A program made the position numbers and the translations under genes. From Vibrio sp. B1FLJ16 (GTDB lineage: Bacteria; Pseudomonadota; Gammaproteobacteria; Enterobacterales; Vibrionaceae), in the NCBI RefSeq assembly GCF_905175385.1, contig NZ_HG992749.1, forward strand, positions 2,914,001 to 2,978,000: a stretch of DNA of 64,000 bases, in the 5' to 3' direction. A model generated the notes under the pieces. It saw nothing but the letters and a program-made list of their open reading frames with translations, did not search any database and was not told the DNA's origin. This document shows, one piece after another, positions 11,068 to 24,748 of the stretch (position 1 is its first letter; every line of letters begins with the position of its first letter).

Positions 11068-11088
11068 AGGGAAATCAGTCCCCTTTTC
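11061..11088. terminator. Weak hairpin between coaA and birA ends
   Basis: A short AAGGG/CCCTT stem with a T-run (CCCCTTTTCTT on plus) spans the junction of the two convergent genes and overlaps the last codons of birA. It may end coaA transcription, but the stem is only about five base pairs. Confidence 0.3.
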
Positions 11089-12040
11089 TTAATGAGATCT
11101 CGCCACCAATGTAAGTCTCCAGGCCATTCTCTGTTTCCAGGATCACACCACCTTGCTGATCGATACCTTTTACTACGCCATGAACTTCTCTTGGTCCCAT
11201 TACCAGCTTCACCGGACGCCCAAGAAAGTTATCCAGACGATTCCAGCGATCTACAAATCCGGCTAACCCCATCAACTCATAATCCACAAGAGCCATATTC
11301 CAGTGCTTAATCAGGGTCAGTGCCAGTTGTGTCCTGTCTATACTCAAATCGCCACAGGCTTGATTAAGCGTCGTCCAGGGCTGATCAATGTCAGGTTGAA
11401 CATCCGGCATGCCAATATTTAACCCCATACCGATAACTAAGTGAGCGGCTCCGCCTGCCTGCCCGGACATTTCTACCAATATGCCGGCCAGTTTTTTATC
11501 CTGATAGTACAGGTCATTTGGCCACTTAAGCTTAACGCCTTCAACACCCATCGCTTCAAGCGCTTCAACCGCTGCTATACCAATAACGAGGCTTAACCCC
11601 ATGGCTGCCGCCATACCAGCTTCAAGGCGCCAGTACATGGATAGATACAAGTTAGAGCCGAATGGTGATACCCACTGACGACCTCGACGCCCCCTCCCGT
11701 TAGCCTGATACTCAGCTAAACATATACGGCCTTTCTCAGACTCACTAACTCTGTCTAACAAATACTGATTGGTAGAATCAATCACCGGGATTAACTCCAG
11801 CTTTTGTACGCTGCCAGCCGTTAGCTTCGCTTCATCCAACAGCGGCATTGGCTTAGCCATTTGATAACCACGCCCCTGAATGCGGTAAATATCTACTCCC
11901 CAGTCTGATAAGCCTTTAATGTGCTTAGCAATTGCCGCTCTTGATATCCCAAGATCATGCCCTAACGCTTCACCGGAATGAAATTCGCCATCACTTAGTG
12001 TTTTCAGAATATGAAGCTTGGTGGAGTGATCTTTTCTCAT
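11075..12040 (-). CDS. birA: Bifunctional biotin-protein ligase / biotin operon repressor
   Basis: BirA makes biotinyl-5'-AMP, transfers biotin to the acetyl-CoA carboxylase carrier protein, and represses bio genes as a biotinyl-AMP-bound dimer. The 321 residues match E. coli. An N-terminal winged helix-turn-helix (SGEALGHDLGISRAAIAKHIKGL, about 22-44) is followed by the catalytic loop GRGRRGRQW at 115-123, the same position as E. coli GRGRRGRKW, and the conserved KWPNDLYY. The start overlaps the murB stop (ATGA), so the pair is translationally coupled. Confidence 0.98.
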   Translation of the reverse strand: MRKDHSTKLHILKTLSDGEFHSGEALGHDLGISRAAIAKHIKGLSDWGVDIYRIQGRGYQMAKPMPLLDEAKLTAGSVQKLELIPVIDSTNQYLLDRVSESEKGRICLAEYQANGRGRRGRQWVSPFGSNLYLSMYWRLEAGMAAAMGLSLVIGIAAVEALEAMGVEGVKLKWPNDLYYQDKKLAGILVEMSGQAGGAAHLVIGMGLNIGMPDVQPDIDQPWTTLNQACGDLSIDRTQLALTLIKHWNMALVDYELMGLAGFVDRWNRLDNFLGRPVKLVMGPREVHGVVKGIDQQGGVILETENGLETYIGGEISLRKGD

Positions 12041-13080
12041 TGTGCGGCCTCGATGTCACTAAGGCACGTTTCACCCAATTTATTGATAAAGCGAACTTCG
12101 TGTTCGAGCTCGATTTCAAACTTATCCCAGACGGTCCGTTTAACGAGAGAAGCCAAAGACAGCACATCATCGGCACTACAGTTATTTACATTAGTCAGAA
12201 CCAGCGCTTGTAGCGGGTTAACCTGAGCACCATTCACAGCGACCCCTTTAAGGCCACATTGATCAATTAACCAACCGGCAGCCACCTTCATTCCGTTTTC
12301 GGCTGGGTACGCAACCAAATCACTATGAAGTTCAAGAAGTCGATCATACTGATCTTGCGAGATCACCGGGTTTTTAAAAAAGCTTCCGGCATTACCCACT
12401 TTCGCAGGATCCGGTAATTTCTCACGGCGGATCTGACAAACACGGTCAAATATTGACGCAGGGCTCAACTGTTCTTCAGGGATACTCTGTAAAGGACCAT
12501 ATTGGTTTTTCGGCAGCCACTGCTTACTGAGCTTGAGGCCAACTGCGCAAATAAAGCACTGGCCAAACAAAGCATGCTTGAAGATCGAATCTCGATAACC
12601 AAACTCACACTCCTCAGCACTCATCCGCCTGGTCTCAAATGTATTCAAATCCAAGATATCCACATAATCGCAGATATCTTTGAGCTCGACGCCATAGGCA
12701 CCAATATTCTGGATCGGTGCAGACCCTGCACAACCTGGGATAAGAGCAAGGTTTTCTATTCCGCCATATCCCTTGTCAACACACCAGGAAACCAACTCGG
12801 GCCAATCTTCACCACCTTCGATATGCAGTAAATAATGCTCTTCTGTCTCTTTAACAACTTTTCCCGCCAACCTGTTAATTATCACCAGGCCTTCATAGTG
12901 TTCCGTAAAAAGAACATTGCTCCCCTTACCCAGAAAGAGCTTCGGTAGTTCTTTGAAAGTCGGGTCCTGAAAGAGCTGAATTACATCCTCAACTGACTCG
13001 ACGACAGCTAAATAGGAACACGTCTGTTCAATACCAAAAGTGTGATAAGCCTTAAGGCTCGCGTTTGTTTTAATTTGCAT
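12037..13080 (-). CDS. murB: UDP-N-acetylenolpyruvoylglucosamine reductase
   Basis: MurB reduces UDP-GlcNAc-enolpyruvate to UDP-MurNAc using NADPH and FAD. The 347 residues are close to the E. coli 342. FAD-binding segments are visible (LFLGKGSNVLF; the IPGCAGSAPIQNIGAYG loop), as well as GYRDSIFK typical of type I MurB and the catalytic serine region KVGNAGSFFKNPV. It overlaps birA by four bases downstream and is divergent from the GNAT gene, with only about 70 bp between them. Confidence 0.98.
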   Translation of the reverse strand: MQIKTNASLKAYHTFGIEQTCSYLAVVESVEDVIQLFQDPTFKELPKLFLGKGSNVLFTEHYEGLVIINRLAGKVVKETEEHYLLHIEGGEDWPELVSWCVDKGYGGIENLALIPGCAGSAPIQNIGAYGVELKDICDYVDILDLNTFETRRMSAEECEFGYRDSIFKHALFGQCFICAVGLKLSKQWLPKNQYGPLQSIPEEQLSPASIFDRVCQIRREKLPDPAKVGNAGSFFKNPVISQDQYDRLLELHSDLVAYPAENGMKVAAGWLIDQCGLKGVAVNGAQVNPLQALVLTNVNNCSADDVLSLASLVKRTVWDKFEIELEHEVRFINKLGETCLSDIEAAQ

Positions 13081-13151
13081 AGTGGGTTTGCAACGCCGGA
13101 TGAGATTCTCTTAAACTGTCAGCATTCTACATCAGATAACTTTTAACCGCA

Positions 13152-13589
13152 GTGACAATACCTGACTCATTAATCATAGAAGTGTTAAATCCGATCAAAC
13201 TTCCCCTTATTAAAAGGTTATACAAAGCCCACTATCCGGCAGGTCGGGCTAAGAGAGATGAATTAATTATTACAGCAACCAGTGAAGGTTCTATCGTTGC
13301 TTTATTACGAATGAAAACCGTAGATACTTCTCGTCTGCTAACCGGGATGCTAGTCGTACCTCAATACCGGGGGACTGGTGTCGGGAAAGCGTTGCTGGCT
13401 CATTGCGAGCAGAATGTTTTCAGCTCTGGTGATTACTGTTTTGCATTTATGCATTTAGAGTCTTATTACTCACAGTATGGTTTTAAGGCAATCGATAGCT
13501 CTGCATTACCAAGTTCACTAAAAATGGCTTATCAACGCTATGTAGATAGCGGTAAAGATCTCATTCCAATGCAATTCATCCCATCATAG
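13152..13589 (+). CDS. GNAT-family N-acetyltransferase
   Basis: A 145-residue protein with the GNAT acetyl-CoA binding motif A: MLVVPQYRGTGVGKALLAHCEQ (about 67-88), containing the R/Q-x-x-G-x-G/A pattern as YRGTGVG. The downstream part YYSQYGFKAID is the usual GNAT beta-strand with the Y-x-x-x-GF motif. The start is a GTG; no in-frame ATG precedes the fold and the ribosome binding site is weak, so the exact start is uncertain. The substrate cannot be inferred. It sits between murB (divergent) and pssA (same strand, 95 bp). Confidence 0.85.
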   Translation: MTIPDSLIIEVLNPIKLPLIKRLYKAHYPAGRAKRDELIITATSEGSIVALLRMKTVDTSRLLTGMLVVPQYRGTGVGKALLAHCEQNVFSSGDYCFAFMHLESYYSQYGFKAIDSSALPSSLKMAYQRYVDSGKDLIPMQFIPS

Positions 13590-13684
13590 GCTCCAAAGCG
13601 CGTGCTTTTGTAGCCAGAGAAATCATATCTTTGATAAAATATCAGGTTCGCAATATTGCACTAATTTAAGGTACTCACACCGGT

Positions 13685-15025
13685 ATGATAGTAAGTAGGA
13701 ATCCATTCGAACAGTTGCCTAGTCTCGCAGTAAACCCTAAAGACTTTGACGTACTGTATTCTGCTCAAGAATTCAGAACTCGCCTTTTGGACGCGATCAG
13801 TAAGGCAACGTCACGAATTTACCTAGTCGCTCTGTATCTGGAAGATGACGAAGCTGGACGTGAAATACTCACAGCCCTGTATGAAGCCAAGCAGCGTAAT
13901 CCCGGCTTAGACATCAATATCTGTGTAGACTGGCATCGTGCACAGCGTGGCTTAATTGGAGCAGAAACTTCAGAAGGCAACTCTGCTCTGTATAAAGCAT
14001 TTGCCCAACAGTACCAATACTCTATCCCTGTCTATGGCATTCCTGTTCGTGGTCGGGAGGTCTTTGGCGTATTGCACTTAAAAGGTTTCATTGTCGATGA
14101 CACCGTTATCTATAGTGGTGCAAGCCTGAACAATGTTTATCTACAATATCATGGTCGCTATCGTTTTGACCGTTATCACGTCATACGACATGGGTCTCTC
14201 GCGGACTCAATGGTGGACTTTATTCAGAGTGAAATGATCGCACATCCAGCGGTCAACGATCTTGCAGCTCAAGATAAACCAGAAACAAAAGAAATCAAAT
14301 CAGCGATTCGTCAACTACGCTCTTCTTTATCTCAAGCGAGTTATCAGTTTGAATCTGAAAAAGAAACTGAAGACTCAGTAAAAGTCACACCACTGGTTGG
14401 CTTGGGCAAACGACGCAATATATTGAATCAACAGATAGTTAAGTTACTCGCAGCCGCTCAAAATGAAGTTTTCATTTGTACTCCGTACTTCAACTTCCCT
14501 AAAGCTATTCATCGCGAAGTGAAGCGAGCAATGAAGCGCGGAGTAAAAGTAACTATTGTGGTTGGCGACAAGATTGCCAATGATTTCTATATCTCTCCTG
14601 AAGAAGAATTTAAAACCATCGGTGGCTTACCTTATCTTTATGAGGTTAATCTTCGTCGCTTCGCCAAGGCGAATGAGGCTAATATAGCGGCACGAAAACT
14701 ATCGGTTCACTTATGGAAGCACGATAACAACAGCTTCCACCTTAAAGGTATTTGGGTTGATAAACGATACATGTTACTAACTGGAAATAACCTGAATCCA
14801 CGAGCATGGTCTCTTGATCTGGAGAATGGCTTATTAATCCAAGATAACTACGCCAAGCTTACCAGTAAGTTTGAGGAAGAAGTTTCTCGTATCCTGGAGC
14901 ACACTCACCTCATCTGCACCTATAGGCAGCTAGAAAAAGTTGATGACTACCCGTTAAGTGTTCAAAAGCTAGTAAGAAAAATTACCCGCTTAAAAGCGGA
15001 CGGTGTTTTAAAACGTATTCTTTAA
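13685..15025 (+). CDS. pssA: CDP-diacylglycerol-serine O-phosphatidyltransferase (phosphatidylserine synthase)
   Basis: PssA condenses CDP-diacylglycerol with L-serine to give phosphatidylserine, the precursor of phosphatidylethanolamine. The 446 residues (E. coli 451) contain two phospholipase D-type HKD motifs: H131-x-K133-x4-D138 (HLKGFIVDD) and H352-x-K354-x4-D359 (HLKGIWVDK), plus VDWHRAQRGLIG and TPYFNFP, which align with E. coli PssA. It belongs to the peripheral-membrane PLD-superfamily enzyme rather than the integral type. It is followed by a strong terminator at 15055-15079. Confidence 0.98.
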   Translation: MIVSRNPFEQLPSLAVNPKDFDVLYSAQEFRTRLLDAISKATSRIYLVALYLEDDEAGREILTALYEAKQRNPGLDINICVDWHRAQRGLIGAETSEGNSALYKAFAQQYQYSIPVYGIPVRGREVFGVLHLKGFIVDDTVIYSGASLNNVYLQYHGRYRFDRYHVIRHGSLADSMVDFIQSEMIAHPAVNDLAAQDKPETKEIKSAIRQLRSSLSQASYQFESEKETEDSVKVTPLVGLGKRRNILNQQIVKLLAAAQNEVFICTPYFNFPKAIHREVKRAMKRGVKVTIVVGDKIANDFYISPEEEFKTIGGLPYLYEVNLRRFAKANEANIAARKLSVHLWKHDNNSFHLKGIWVDKRYMLLTGNNLNPRAWSLDLENGLLIQDNYAKLTSKFEEEVSRILEHTHLICTYRQLEKVDDYPLSVQKLVRKITRLKADGVLKRIL

Positions 15026-15054
15026 ATGTCCAGTTTTTCAGTTGATTAGTTCAA

Positions 15055-15079
15055 AACCCAACTTCGGTTGGGTTTTTTG
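15055..15079 (+). terminator. Intrinsic terminator after pssA
   Basis: AACCCAACTTCGGTTGGGTT forms an 8-bp stem capped by a stable TTCG tetraloop, followed by a T-run, 30 bp after the pssA stop. Confidence 0.9.
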
Positions 15080-15370
15080 TGTTTACCCATCTAAGAGCAA
15101 ACTGCTCTCGACACAGCCCACTTACTATAACCAACATCATTTAGTACTAAACCCTGTACACGTTTCTAAGTTTCAAATGATAGCTAGGGACATTGTCAGG
15201 CAGGAAAGTGAGGTTATTTGAAATAACGAAAAGTAGCACACTGAAAGCATGGGTAAGTTTAACTCTGATAAGTTTTGCTTCTTCTCAATTAGCACAGCTC
15301 ATAAGCTTATCATCGACTTTCTGAGGGAAACGAGAAGTATTTTCCGTTTAAAACCTAATCTTCAAACGTA
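15080..15370. other. Gene-free interval between the pssA and rrn terminators
   Basis: About 290 bases lying between two convergent terminators. No open frame with a start and ribosome binding site is convincing. The only structure seen is a small palindrome, GTTATTTGAAATAAC, near 15210. Confidence 0.5.
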
Positions 15371-15400
15371 AAAAAGCCCGAGTCTTTCGACTCGGGCTTA
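15371..15400 (-). terminator. rrn operon terminator
   Basis: AAGCCCGAGTC and GACTCGGGCTT form an 11-bp stem with a short TTTC/GAAA loop, followed on the minus strand by TTTTTT. It ends the rrn transcript directly after tRNA-Asp. Confidence 0.92.
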
Positions 15401-15407
15401 GTATAAG

Positions 15408-15484
15408 TGGCGGAGTGGACGGGACTCGAACCCGCGACCCCCGGCGTGACAGGCCGGTATTCTAACCAACTGAACTACCACTCC
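15408..15484 (-). tRNA. tRNA-Asp (anticodon GTC), distal tRNA of the rrn operon
   Basis: A 77-base tRNA beginning GGAGTGGTAGTTCAG and ending with the acceptor partner CACTCC, then GCCA. The anticodon loop CCTGTCACG gives GTC, and the T-loop is GGTTCGAGTCC. It lies 45 bases beyond the 5S gene and before the operon terminator, like the distal tRNA-Asp genes of some enterobacterial rrn operons. Confidence 0.97.
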
Positions 15485-15528
15485 GCAGTGGTATCACCCG
15501 TTATTACAACGAATGTCCATAATTTAAA

Positions 15529-15646
15529 GCCTGGCGATGTCCTACTCTCACATGGGGAAACCCCACACTACCATCGGCGCTGTTTTGTTTCACTTCTGAG
15601 TTCGGAATGGAATCAGGTGGGTCCAAAACGCTATGGCCGCCAAGCA
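15529..15646 (-). rRNA. rrf: 5S ribosomal RNA
   Basis: About 118 bases. The ends TGCTTGGCGGCC and GACATCGCCAGGC pair as helix I, and the internal CCGAACTCAGAAGTGAAAC and CGCCGATGGTAGTGTGGG segments are the conserved 5S core. Ends are estimated from the terminal helix. Confidence 0.95.
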
Positions 15647-15738
15647 AATTCTTTAATTCGGAAAGCTGTTTTTTAATTCTCGTTCTTACACATTCAATGT
15701 TCTTTTATTGAGTCCATCAAAACCCCTTGGGTGTTGTA

Positions 15739-18629
<2,891 letters not shown>

Positions 18630-18907
18630 ATACAACCCGAAGGAGTTTCGAATTGAAGTTAAACAACCAAAGTTGCTGTCTCATTATTTGAATGAGCGAG
18701 ACAGCTTTCGATTTTGCCGGACTCAAATTCCAAGAACACTTGAATGTGTTGTTAGTTGTATTCCATCAGGAATACTTTGAGAACTTTACAAATAATCTTA
18801 AAGATTATTTTGTCAGCTTTCCAAATTGTTAAAGAGCTATGTTAGCTACAAGCTTGCGCTTGTGAACTATCAATCTGTGTGGACACTCATCGTGTATAAT
18901 CATCGTA
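18630..18907 (-). other. 16S-23S internal transcribed spacer without a tRNA gene, with boxA
   Basis: The 278-base spacer contains no tRNA: no T-arm GGTTCRA or acceptor pairing is present on the transcribed strand. It does contain a boxA antitermination element (minus strand GCTCTTTAACA, 18827-18839) and the 3' half of the 16S RNase III stem (18867-18890). tRNA-less spacers are one of the known Vibrio rrn spacer classes. Confidence 0.85.
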
Positions 18908-20460
<1,553 letters not shown>

Positions 20461-20725
20461 AAGATTTTGTTCGGCTCAATGAATACTGACTTCAAAACTA
20501 CAAAAGTAATTTTAAAGCTATTATCGTTCCAACAGAACGATAATGAATTGACTGTGCTGAATCCGAAGATTCAATGGTCACTTCGTATCATTGAAACCTA
20601 ATTTGAAACCGAAGTTTCGAATTGGATTATCATCAACGAGTGCCCACACAGATTGATAGGTTCTTATTTTTAAAGAGCATTTCTGACTTACTCATCGCTT
20701 TCGCGTCGTGCTGTCAGGGGTGCGT
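20461..20725 (-). other. rrn leader with boxA and 16S processing stem
   Basis: The transcribed leader between promoter P2 and 16S. It has a boxA element (minus strand TGCTCTTTA, 20671-20679) and, at 20638-20659, the 5' arm of the 16S RNase III stem, complementary to 18867-18890 with one or two mismatches. No protein gene is expected here. Confidence 0.85.
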
Positions 20726-20753
20726 ATCTTACGCTTCCCGATTTGAGAGTCAA
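20726..20753 (-). promoter_or_regulatory. rrn P2 promoter
   Basis: On the minus strand TTGACT (20748-20753), a 16-base spacer and TAAGAT (20726-20731), followed by ACGCACCCC. The layout and sequence closely resemble E. coli rrn P2 promoters. Confidence 0.8.
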
Positions 20754-20830
20754 GCATTTTTTCAAATTTCTTTTTCTCTCTTTCCGACTCGCTGTGTGAC
20801 TGTTGTCTCACTCCGTGTCGGTGGATGCGC

Positions 20831-20858
20831 AGTATAGGGAGTTGAGAAATTAGCGCAA
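20831..20858 (-). promoter_or_regulatory. rrn P1 promoter with UP element
   Basis: On the minus strand TTGCGC (20853-20858), 16 bases (ending AACTCCC, as in E. coli rrnB P1) and TATACT (20831-20836), followed by a GCGC discriminator. Directly upstream at 20860-20880 is a run of T and A residues that fits an UP element. This is the growth-rate- and ppGpp-controlled promoter type. Confidence 0.88.
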
Positions 20859-21048
20859 CCCTTTTCTTAAAAAAAAACACCAAGCGCTTATTTATTCGCC
20901 AAAAGCGTGAAATTCGCATATTTCTTCGTCACATTTGAGACATATCACAGCAATTGGTTGGAAAAACACCAACCATATACGTAAGATTCATGTGTCTATT
21001 TTATTAATAGGCAAACAATCTCTTTATCACCTATATGTAGTAATCAAA

Positions 21049-21504
21049 ATGACGTCTAAAAAAAATCTGACTTTATGTGCCGGGCTGGCTCTCGTTGGGG
21101 GACTTATATTCTCTCAATTCGCTATTTCACCTGCTCTTAGTTTTGTTATCGGTGTTGTCGCTACTGCTTTTCTATTTTCATTTTCTAGCCAGACACTCAC
21201 TGAACAATCAACCGAATCTGATCCGTCAACAAAAACACTGTATGTCGGAAACCTTCCATATAAAGCAAATGAGAATCACGTACGTGATTTGTTTTCGGAA
21301 TATGGACAGGTATTTGCTGTGCGTTTAATGAAGGATAAACGAACAGGTAAAAGAAGGGGGTTTGGATTTGTTGTCATGGCCGCTTCAGATGCAAAGCCTG
21401 CCATCGCCAAGTTAAATGAAAAAGTTTATATGGAGCGTACGCTTAAAGTGCGCATTGCTAACGATCCGAAACATCCGGAAGGCGATACACCTGAACAGGA
21501 CTAA
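21049..21504 (+). CDS. Membrane-anchored RNA-binding protein with one RRM domain
   Basis: The ATG at 21049 gives 151 residues. The first half has two predicted membrane helices (about [15 protein letters not shown] and [15 protein letters not shown], residues 7-21 and 29-45). The second half is a single RRM: RNP2 LYVGNL (about residue 64) and RNP1 RGFGFVVM (about residue 104), with the aromatic residues kept, and a short charged tail. Bacterial RRM proteins are usually small and soluble; joining to two membrane helices would place the RNA-binding domain at the inner membrane. It is divergent from the rrn promoters and its last 47 bases overlap the end of murI on the other strand. Target unknown. 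Confidence 0.85.
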   Translation: MTSKKNLTLCAGLALVGGLIFSQFAISPALSFVIGVVATAFLFSFSSQTLTEQSTESDPSTKTLYVGNLPYKANENHVRDLFSEYGQVFAVRLMKDKRTGKRRGFGFVVMAASDAKPAIAKLNEKVYMERTLKVRIANDPKHPEGDTPEQD

Positions 21505-22270
21505 AACCTAACTTCGCCAAACACACGTTCAGTGCATCTTCTTGCCAAGGAGATGCACTAGCAAAAATTTGCTTATTCCCTTCCTCTGCTTCCTCATTGA
21601 TCTCACAACCTAACAAAGCCTGAACTCGACGAGCTATCGCCTCTCCTGAGTCAACTAAGGTAACTTTTCCGTCTAACGCTTGATGAATTTCTTCATGAAT
21701 AAGAGGAAAGTGAGTGCAACCCAAAACCGCTACATCGACTTTATTTCTCAGCGGCGCAAGGATAGCGGCTAATTCCTCGATACAAACGTCTTTACCGCGT
21801 AGCTTTTCTTCTGCCATATCGACCAGACGAGTGGATCCCAATAGCTCTACAGGCTTGCCCTTAGAATAATCACGAATCAGTTCGTGCGTATATTGCCGGG
21901 TAACGGTTGCTGGAGTCGCGATCAGCCCTATCCCTTTGCAAGCCATTTTTGACGCTGGCTTAATTGCAGGTACGACACCAACAACAGGGATAGACAGGTT
22001 TTTACGTAATGAAGGAAGAACAATAGTGCTTGCGGTGTTACATGCTATAACCACAATATCAGCGTTATACTGGTCAACTAACGCTGATACAAGATGATTA
22101 ACACGTGCGATCAAAACGTTCTGATCTAACTCTCCATATGGATAAGCCTGATTATCGAATAGGTACAGGTAATCGAGCTGCGGCAGAAGACGATGTATTT
22201 CTTTAAATACAGAAAGCCCTCCGACACCGGAGTCAAAAACCAAAACCTTTTTCTTATTTGATACCCGCAC
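21458..22270 (-). CDS. murI: Glutamate racemase
   Basis: MurI interconverts L- and D-glutamate for peptidoglycan. The 270 residues carry [12 protein letters not shown] near the N-terminus and the two catalytic cysteines in ACNTAS (C77) and GCTHFPL (C185), with the GVVPAIKPA segment between. The start is a GTG at 22268-22270 with AGGTAAG eight bases upstream. It is downstream of btuB on the same strand, but a terminator lies between. The 3' end overlaps the convergent RRM gene by 47 bp. Confidence 0.97.
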   Translation of the reverse strand: MRVSNKKKVLVFDSGVGGLSVFKEIHRLLPQLDYLYLFDNQAYPYGELDQNVLIARVNHLVSALVDQYNADIVVIACNTASTIVLPSLRKNLSIPVVGVVPAIKPASKMACKGIGLIATPATVTRQYTHELIRDYSKGKPVELLGSTRLVDMAEEKLRGKDVCIEELAAILAPLRNKVDVAVLGCTHFPLIHEEIHQALDGKVTLVDSGEAIARRVQALLGCEINEEAEEGNKQIFASASPWQEDALNVCLAKLGFSPVQVYRLPDVSDR

Positions 22271-22411
22271 GAATCTTACCTAAACAATAAAAACGCTGCG
22301 ATCATACTCTCTGGATTTGTTTTAGCAATGCATTCACTATATTGGATTGTTATCCCACTTTGCTTAGGTTTAAGCATACTCCTTTTACACAGCCTATTTT
22401 TCTCCAAAGAG

Positions 22412-22437
22412 AAAGACCGCCAATTAGGCGGCCTTTG
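22412..22437 (-). terminator. Intrinsic terminator after btuB
   Basis: AAAGGCCGCC and GGCGGTCTTT pair around TAATT, 15 bp beyond the btuB stop, with a T-containing tail. It should separate btuB from murI. Confidence 0.75.
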
Positions 22438-22451
22438 TTAATTAATTTCGA

Positions 22452-24305
22452 TTAGAAACGGTAGTCAGCTGATACAAAATACTGTCGCCCAGGCGTCGCA
22501 TAACCAGTGTACATCTCATAATCTTTATCAAATGCGTTACTTAGCTTAGCGTTAATATCCCAATTCTGGCTTGCTGCATAAGATGCCGTGAAGTTCCACA
22601 GGCTGTAGCTCGGCAATCTTGTGTTACCACTAAAACGCTCTCCCTGATACAGATATTGTGAGCCTAGTGTCCATTGGTCGAACGTTGCACTCGCATTCCA
22701 TTTAGCACCGCGCTTAGAACGGTAAGACAGTTGCGTATCTTCCGCACCTGACCTGTCGACTGGGTCTTTATAATCTAAGTAGAGCTCGTGAGATACAATA
22801 TCAGTATCTAGCTTCACCTCTAGCTCAATACCTTTAATCTCAGCTTCGCCAACATTTTTCATGCCCATGCCTTCCCAAATCAGCATGTTTTCGATTTGGT
22901 TGTAGTAGCCAGTTACCGTCCAATCAGCAATCGATAGTACACCCGACAAAGAAACCTCAGTGTTTTCTGACTCTTCAGGTTTCAAGTTTGGCATTTCATA
23001 GCCTGGGTAGTATAAATCAACGAAACTCGGTGCACGGAAAGCAGTGCCGTGACTTAGCGTTAACTCGTAATCTTGGTAAACTTTCCAACCTGCAGCCGTT
23101 TGCCACGTGGTGTTATTACCAAACTGGTTATTTTCATCATTACGTACACTTGCTTCTACCGTCCACACATCAAACGCATATTGCGCGATCGCGCTGATAC
23201 CAAAGTTTGCTCTTGGGTTCTCTTCAGGGTTGTACTCCTGTGCTGGTGACCACGTGCTTGGAGCCAAATACCCTTTCGCAAGCTTTTCAGTACGATAATC
23301 CAAACCACCACCAAGACTTAGGCCATCGTTTACGCGGTAGGAGTTAAGCCAAATCGCATTGAACTGCTCAATAGTAATATGGTCGCCAGCCGATTTACTT
23401 TGCTCTGCGTTGTGGTCGTAGTTATCTTGTTGACCATAAGCTAACTGCAGCTCAGAAGCATATTCGTTCTTAGAATATTCAAGGGACAAATCCGCACCAC
23501 GGTATTCGACTTGGCCGGTTTTTTTCTCATATCCAGTCCAAACGCTACTACTATCGTAATCAAATTCATTGTTGTAAGCCGTGAGGCCAATGTAACCACT
23601 GATGTTATCTGAAAAGCTTTGTTGGTAACCTAGTTTAGCGTTGTAAGACTCAAACCCATGCTCATCGCCGTCATTCAAACCTGATTGAGGTTTAACGTTG
23701 TACCCATCGGTTTTCTCGTAACCTAATACTCCTTTAATGTGCTTATCCTCACCAACAGGGGTCGAGACAACCAACGTTCCTTTTGTGTGATTATCAGAAC
23801 CATATCCTACAGAGACTTTACCCGAGTCACTGTCCATACTCGCGCGGGTAATAATATTGATTACGCCAGAAATCGCTTCGGAACCATAAATAGATGCCCG
23901 AGCACCACGAATATAATCAACACGTTCTATTGAGTTCACAGGGAACTGGCTGAAGTCGACGCCTCCCATACTCGCTCTCGGCACACGAACACCATCAATC
24001 AATACCAAGACTTGAGATGAACTACCACCACGAACAAAGATTGAAGCTGTTTGACCACGACCACCATATTGTGCGACTTCAATACTTGGTAGCGTACGAA
24101 AAACATCAAACAGACTGTCTGCCTGAAGGCGTTCTATGTCTTCCTTCGTAACCGTAACGGTCTGCGCAAGAACTGCGCCGTCAATTTGTTTAAATCGGTT
24201 CGCGGTCACGACAACCGTTTCGTAAATAGAAGTTTCTTGAGCCTGTAGATAAGAGGCAGGGAAAAGCAGCGATGCACACGTGATCGCCAGAAGAGTTTTT
24301 TTCAT
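22452..24305 (-). CDS. btuB: TonB-dependent vitamin B12 outer-membrane receptor
   Basis: BtuB imports cobalamin across the outer membrane using TonB. The 617 residues (E. coli 614) begin with a signal peptide ([23 protein letters not shown]) followed by a TonB box in ETVVVTANR, the same core as E. coli BtuB. The plug shows [28 protein letters not shown] and the barrel ends in the aromatic terminus YFVSADYRF. The preceding cobalamin riboswitch supports B12 rather than another TonB substrate. Expression should fall when adenosylcobalamin is plentiful. Confidence 0.96.
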   Translation of the reverse strand: MKKTLLAITCASLLFPASYLQAQETSIYETVVVTANRFKQIDGAVLAQTVTVTKEDIERLQADSLFDVFRTLPSIEVAQYGGRGQTASIFVRGGSSSQVLVLIDGVRVPRASMGGVDFSQFPVNSIERVDYIRGARASIYGSEAISGVINIITRASMDSDSGKVSVGYGSDNHTKGTLVVSTPVGEDKHIKGVLGYEKTDGYNVKPQSGLNDGDEHGFESYNAKLGYQQSFSDNISGYIGLTAYNNEFDYDSSSVWTGYEKKTGQVEYRGADLSLEYSKNEYASELQLAYGQQDNYDHNAEQSKSAGDHITIEQFNAIWLNSYRVNDGLSLGGGLDYRTEKLAKGYLAPSTWSPAQEYNPEENPRANFGISAIAQYAFDVWTVEASVRNDENNQFGNNTTWQTAAGWKVYQDYELTLSHGTAFRAPSFVDLYYPGYEMPNLKPEESENTEVSLSGVLSIADWTVTGYYNQIENMLIWEGMGMKNVGEAEIKGIELEVKLDTDIVSHELYLDYKDPVDRSGAEDTQLSYRSKRGAKWNASATFDQWTLGSQYLYQGERFSGNTRLPSYSLWNFTASYAASQNWDINAKLSNAFDKDYEMYTGYATPGRQYFVSADYRF

Positions 24306-24344
24306 TGTATTGTCCTAAATCGCGTAATTCCATCTGAGCCCTGC

Positions 24345-24556
24345 CATAGTTGGCAGTCCAGTGCTGTGGCTCAGTTGCTGGCAGGTATTCGGACTCAAGA
24401 GCTTGGACGTACTCCCCCTACTAGCTCGACTTCCCACATCAACCAATGCAGTGTCTTGATAAGCTTTCGTTCTCTTTTACCGCTGCGCGTCAGTTCTGGA
24501 GTTACACCAGATTCCCATTTCAGCCATCTAGATTGCTAGATAGCACCAGCTTGAGG
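24345..24556 (-). promoter_or_regulatory. Cobalamin riboswitch controlling btuB
   Basis: The btuB leader carries the conserved cobalamin riboswitch blocks in order on the minus strand: GGGAA...GGTG, a CCAGAACTGACGCGCAGCGG segment corresponding to the CCCGCAACTG core, and near the 3' end a B12 box (GAGTCCGAATACCTGCCAGC). The box lies about 40-65 bp before the btuB ATG, where it can hide the ribosome binding site when ligand is bound. Limits are approximate. Confidence 0.88.
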
Positions 24557-24559
24557 AAA

Positions 24560-24588
24560 ATACTATTGGGCTATGGATTATTTGTCCA
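24560..24588 (-). promoter_or_regulatory. Candidate btuB promoter
   Basis: On the minus strand TGGACA (24583-24588), 17 bases, TAGTAT (24560-24565). Transcription would start a few bases before the riboswitch, which supports the assignment. Confidence 0.55.
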
Positions 24589-24681
24589 GCCAATATTGTT
24601 GCTATGAATTGTAATGCTCACCTGATTGGGTTTTCTCTCGACGCTGTACACACTATCTTTAGATCAATTCTGGCTCAAAGC

Positions 24682-24709
24682 TGGACATAGCGTTGAGATT
24701 GAATAAAAT
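24682..24709 (+). promoter_or_regulatory. Candidate trmA promoter
   Basis: TGGACA (24682-24687), 16 bases, TAAAAT (24704-24709), ending about 40 bp before the trmA ATG. Confidence 0.4.
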
Positions 24710-24748
24710 CTGCGCTCTTAAATTGAATGCACCATAAAAGGTAAGATC

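Noticed and set aside
12011..12226. Plus-strand frames at the birA-murB junction
   Set aside because: Opposite two well-supported coupled genes; no independent evidence.
13590..13640. AAAGC/GCTTT hairpin after the GNAT gene
   Set aside because: Only a five-base-pair stem and a weak T-tract; too slight to call a terminator.
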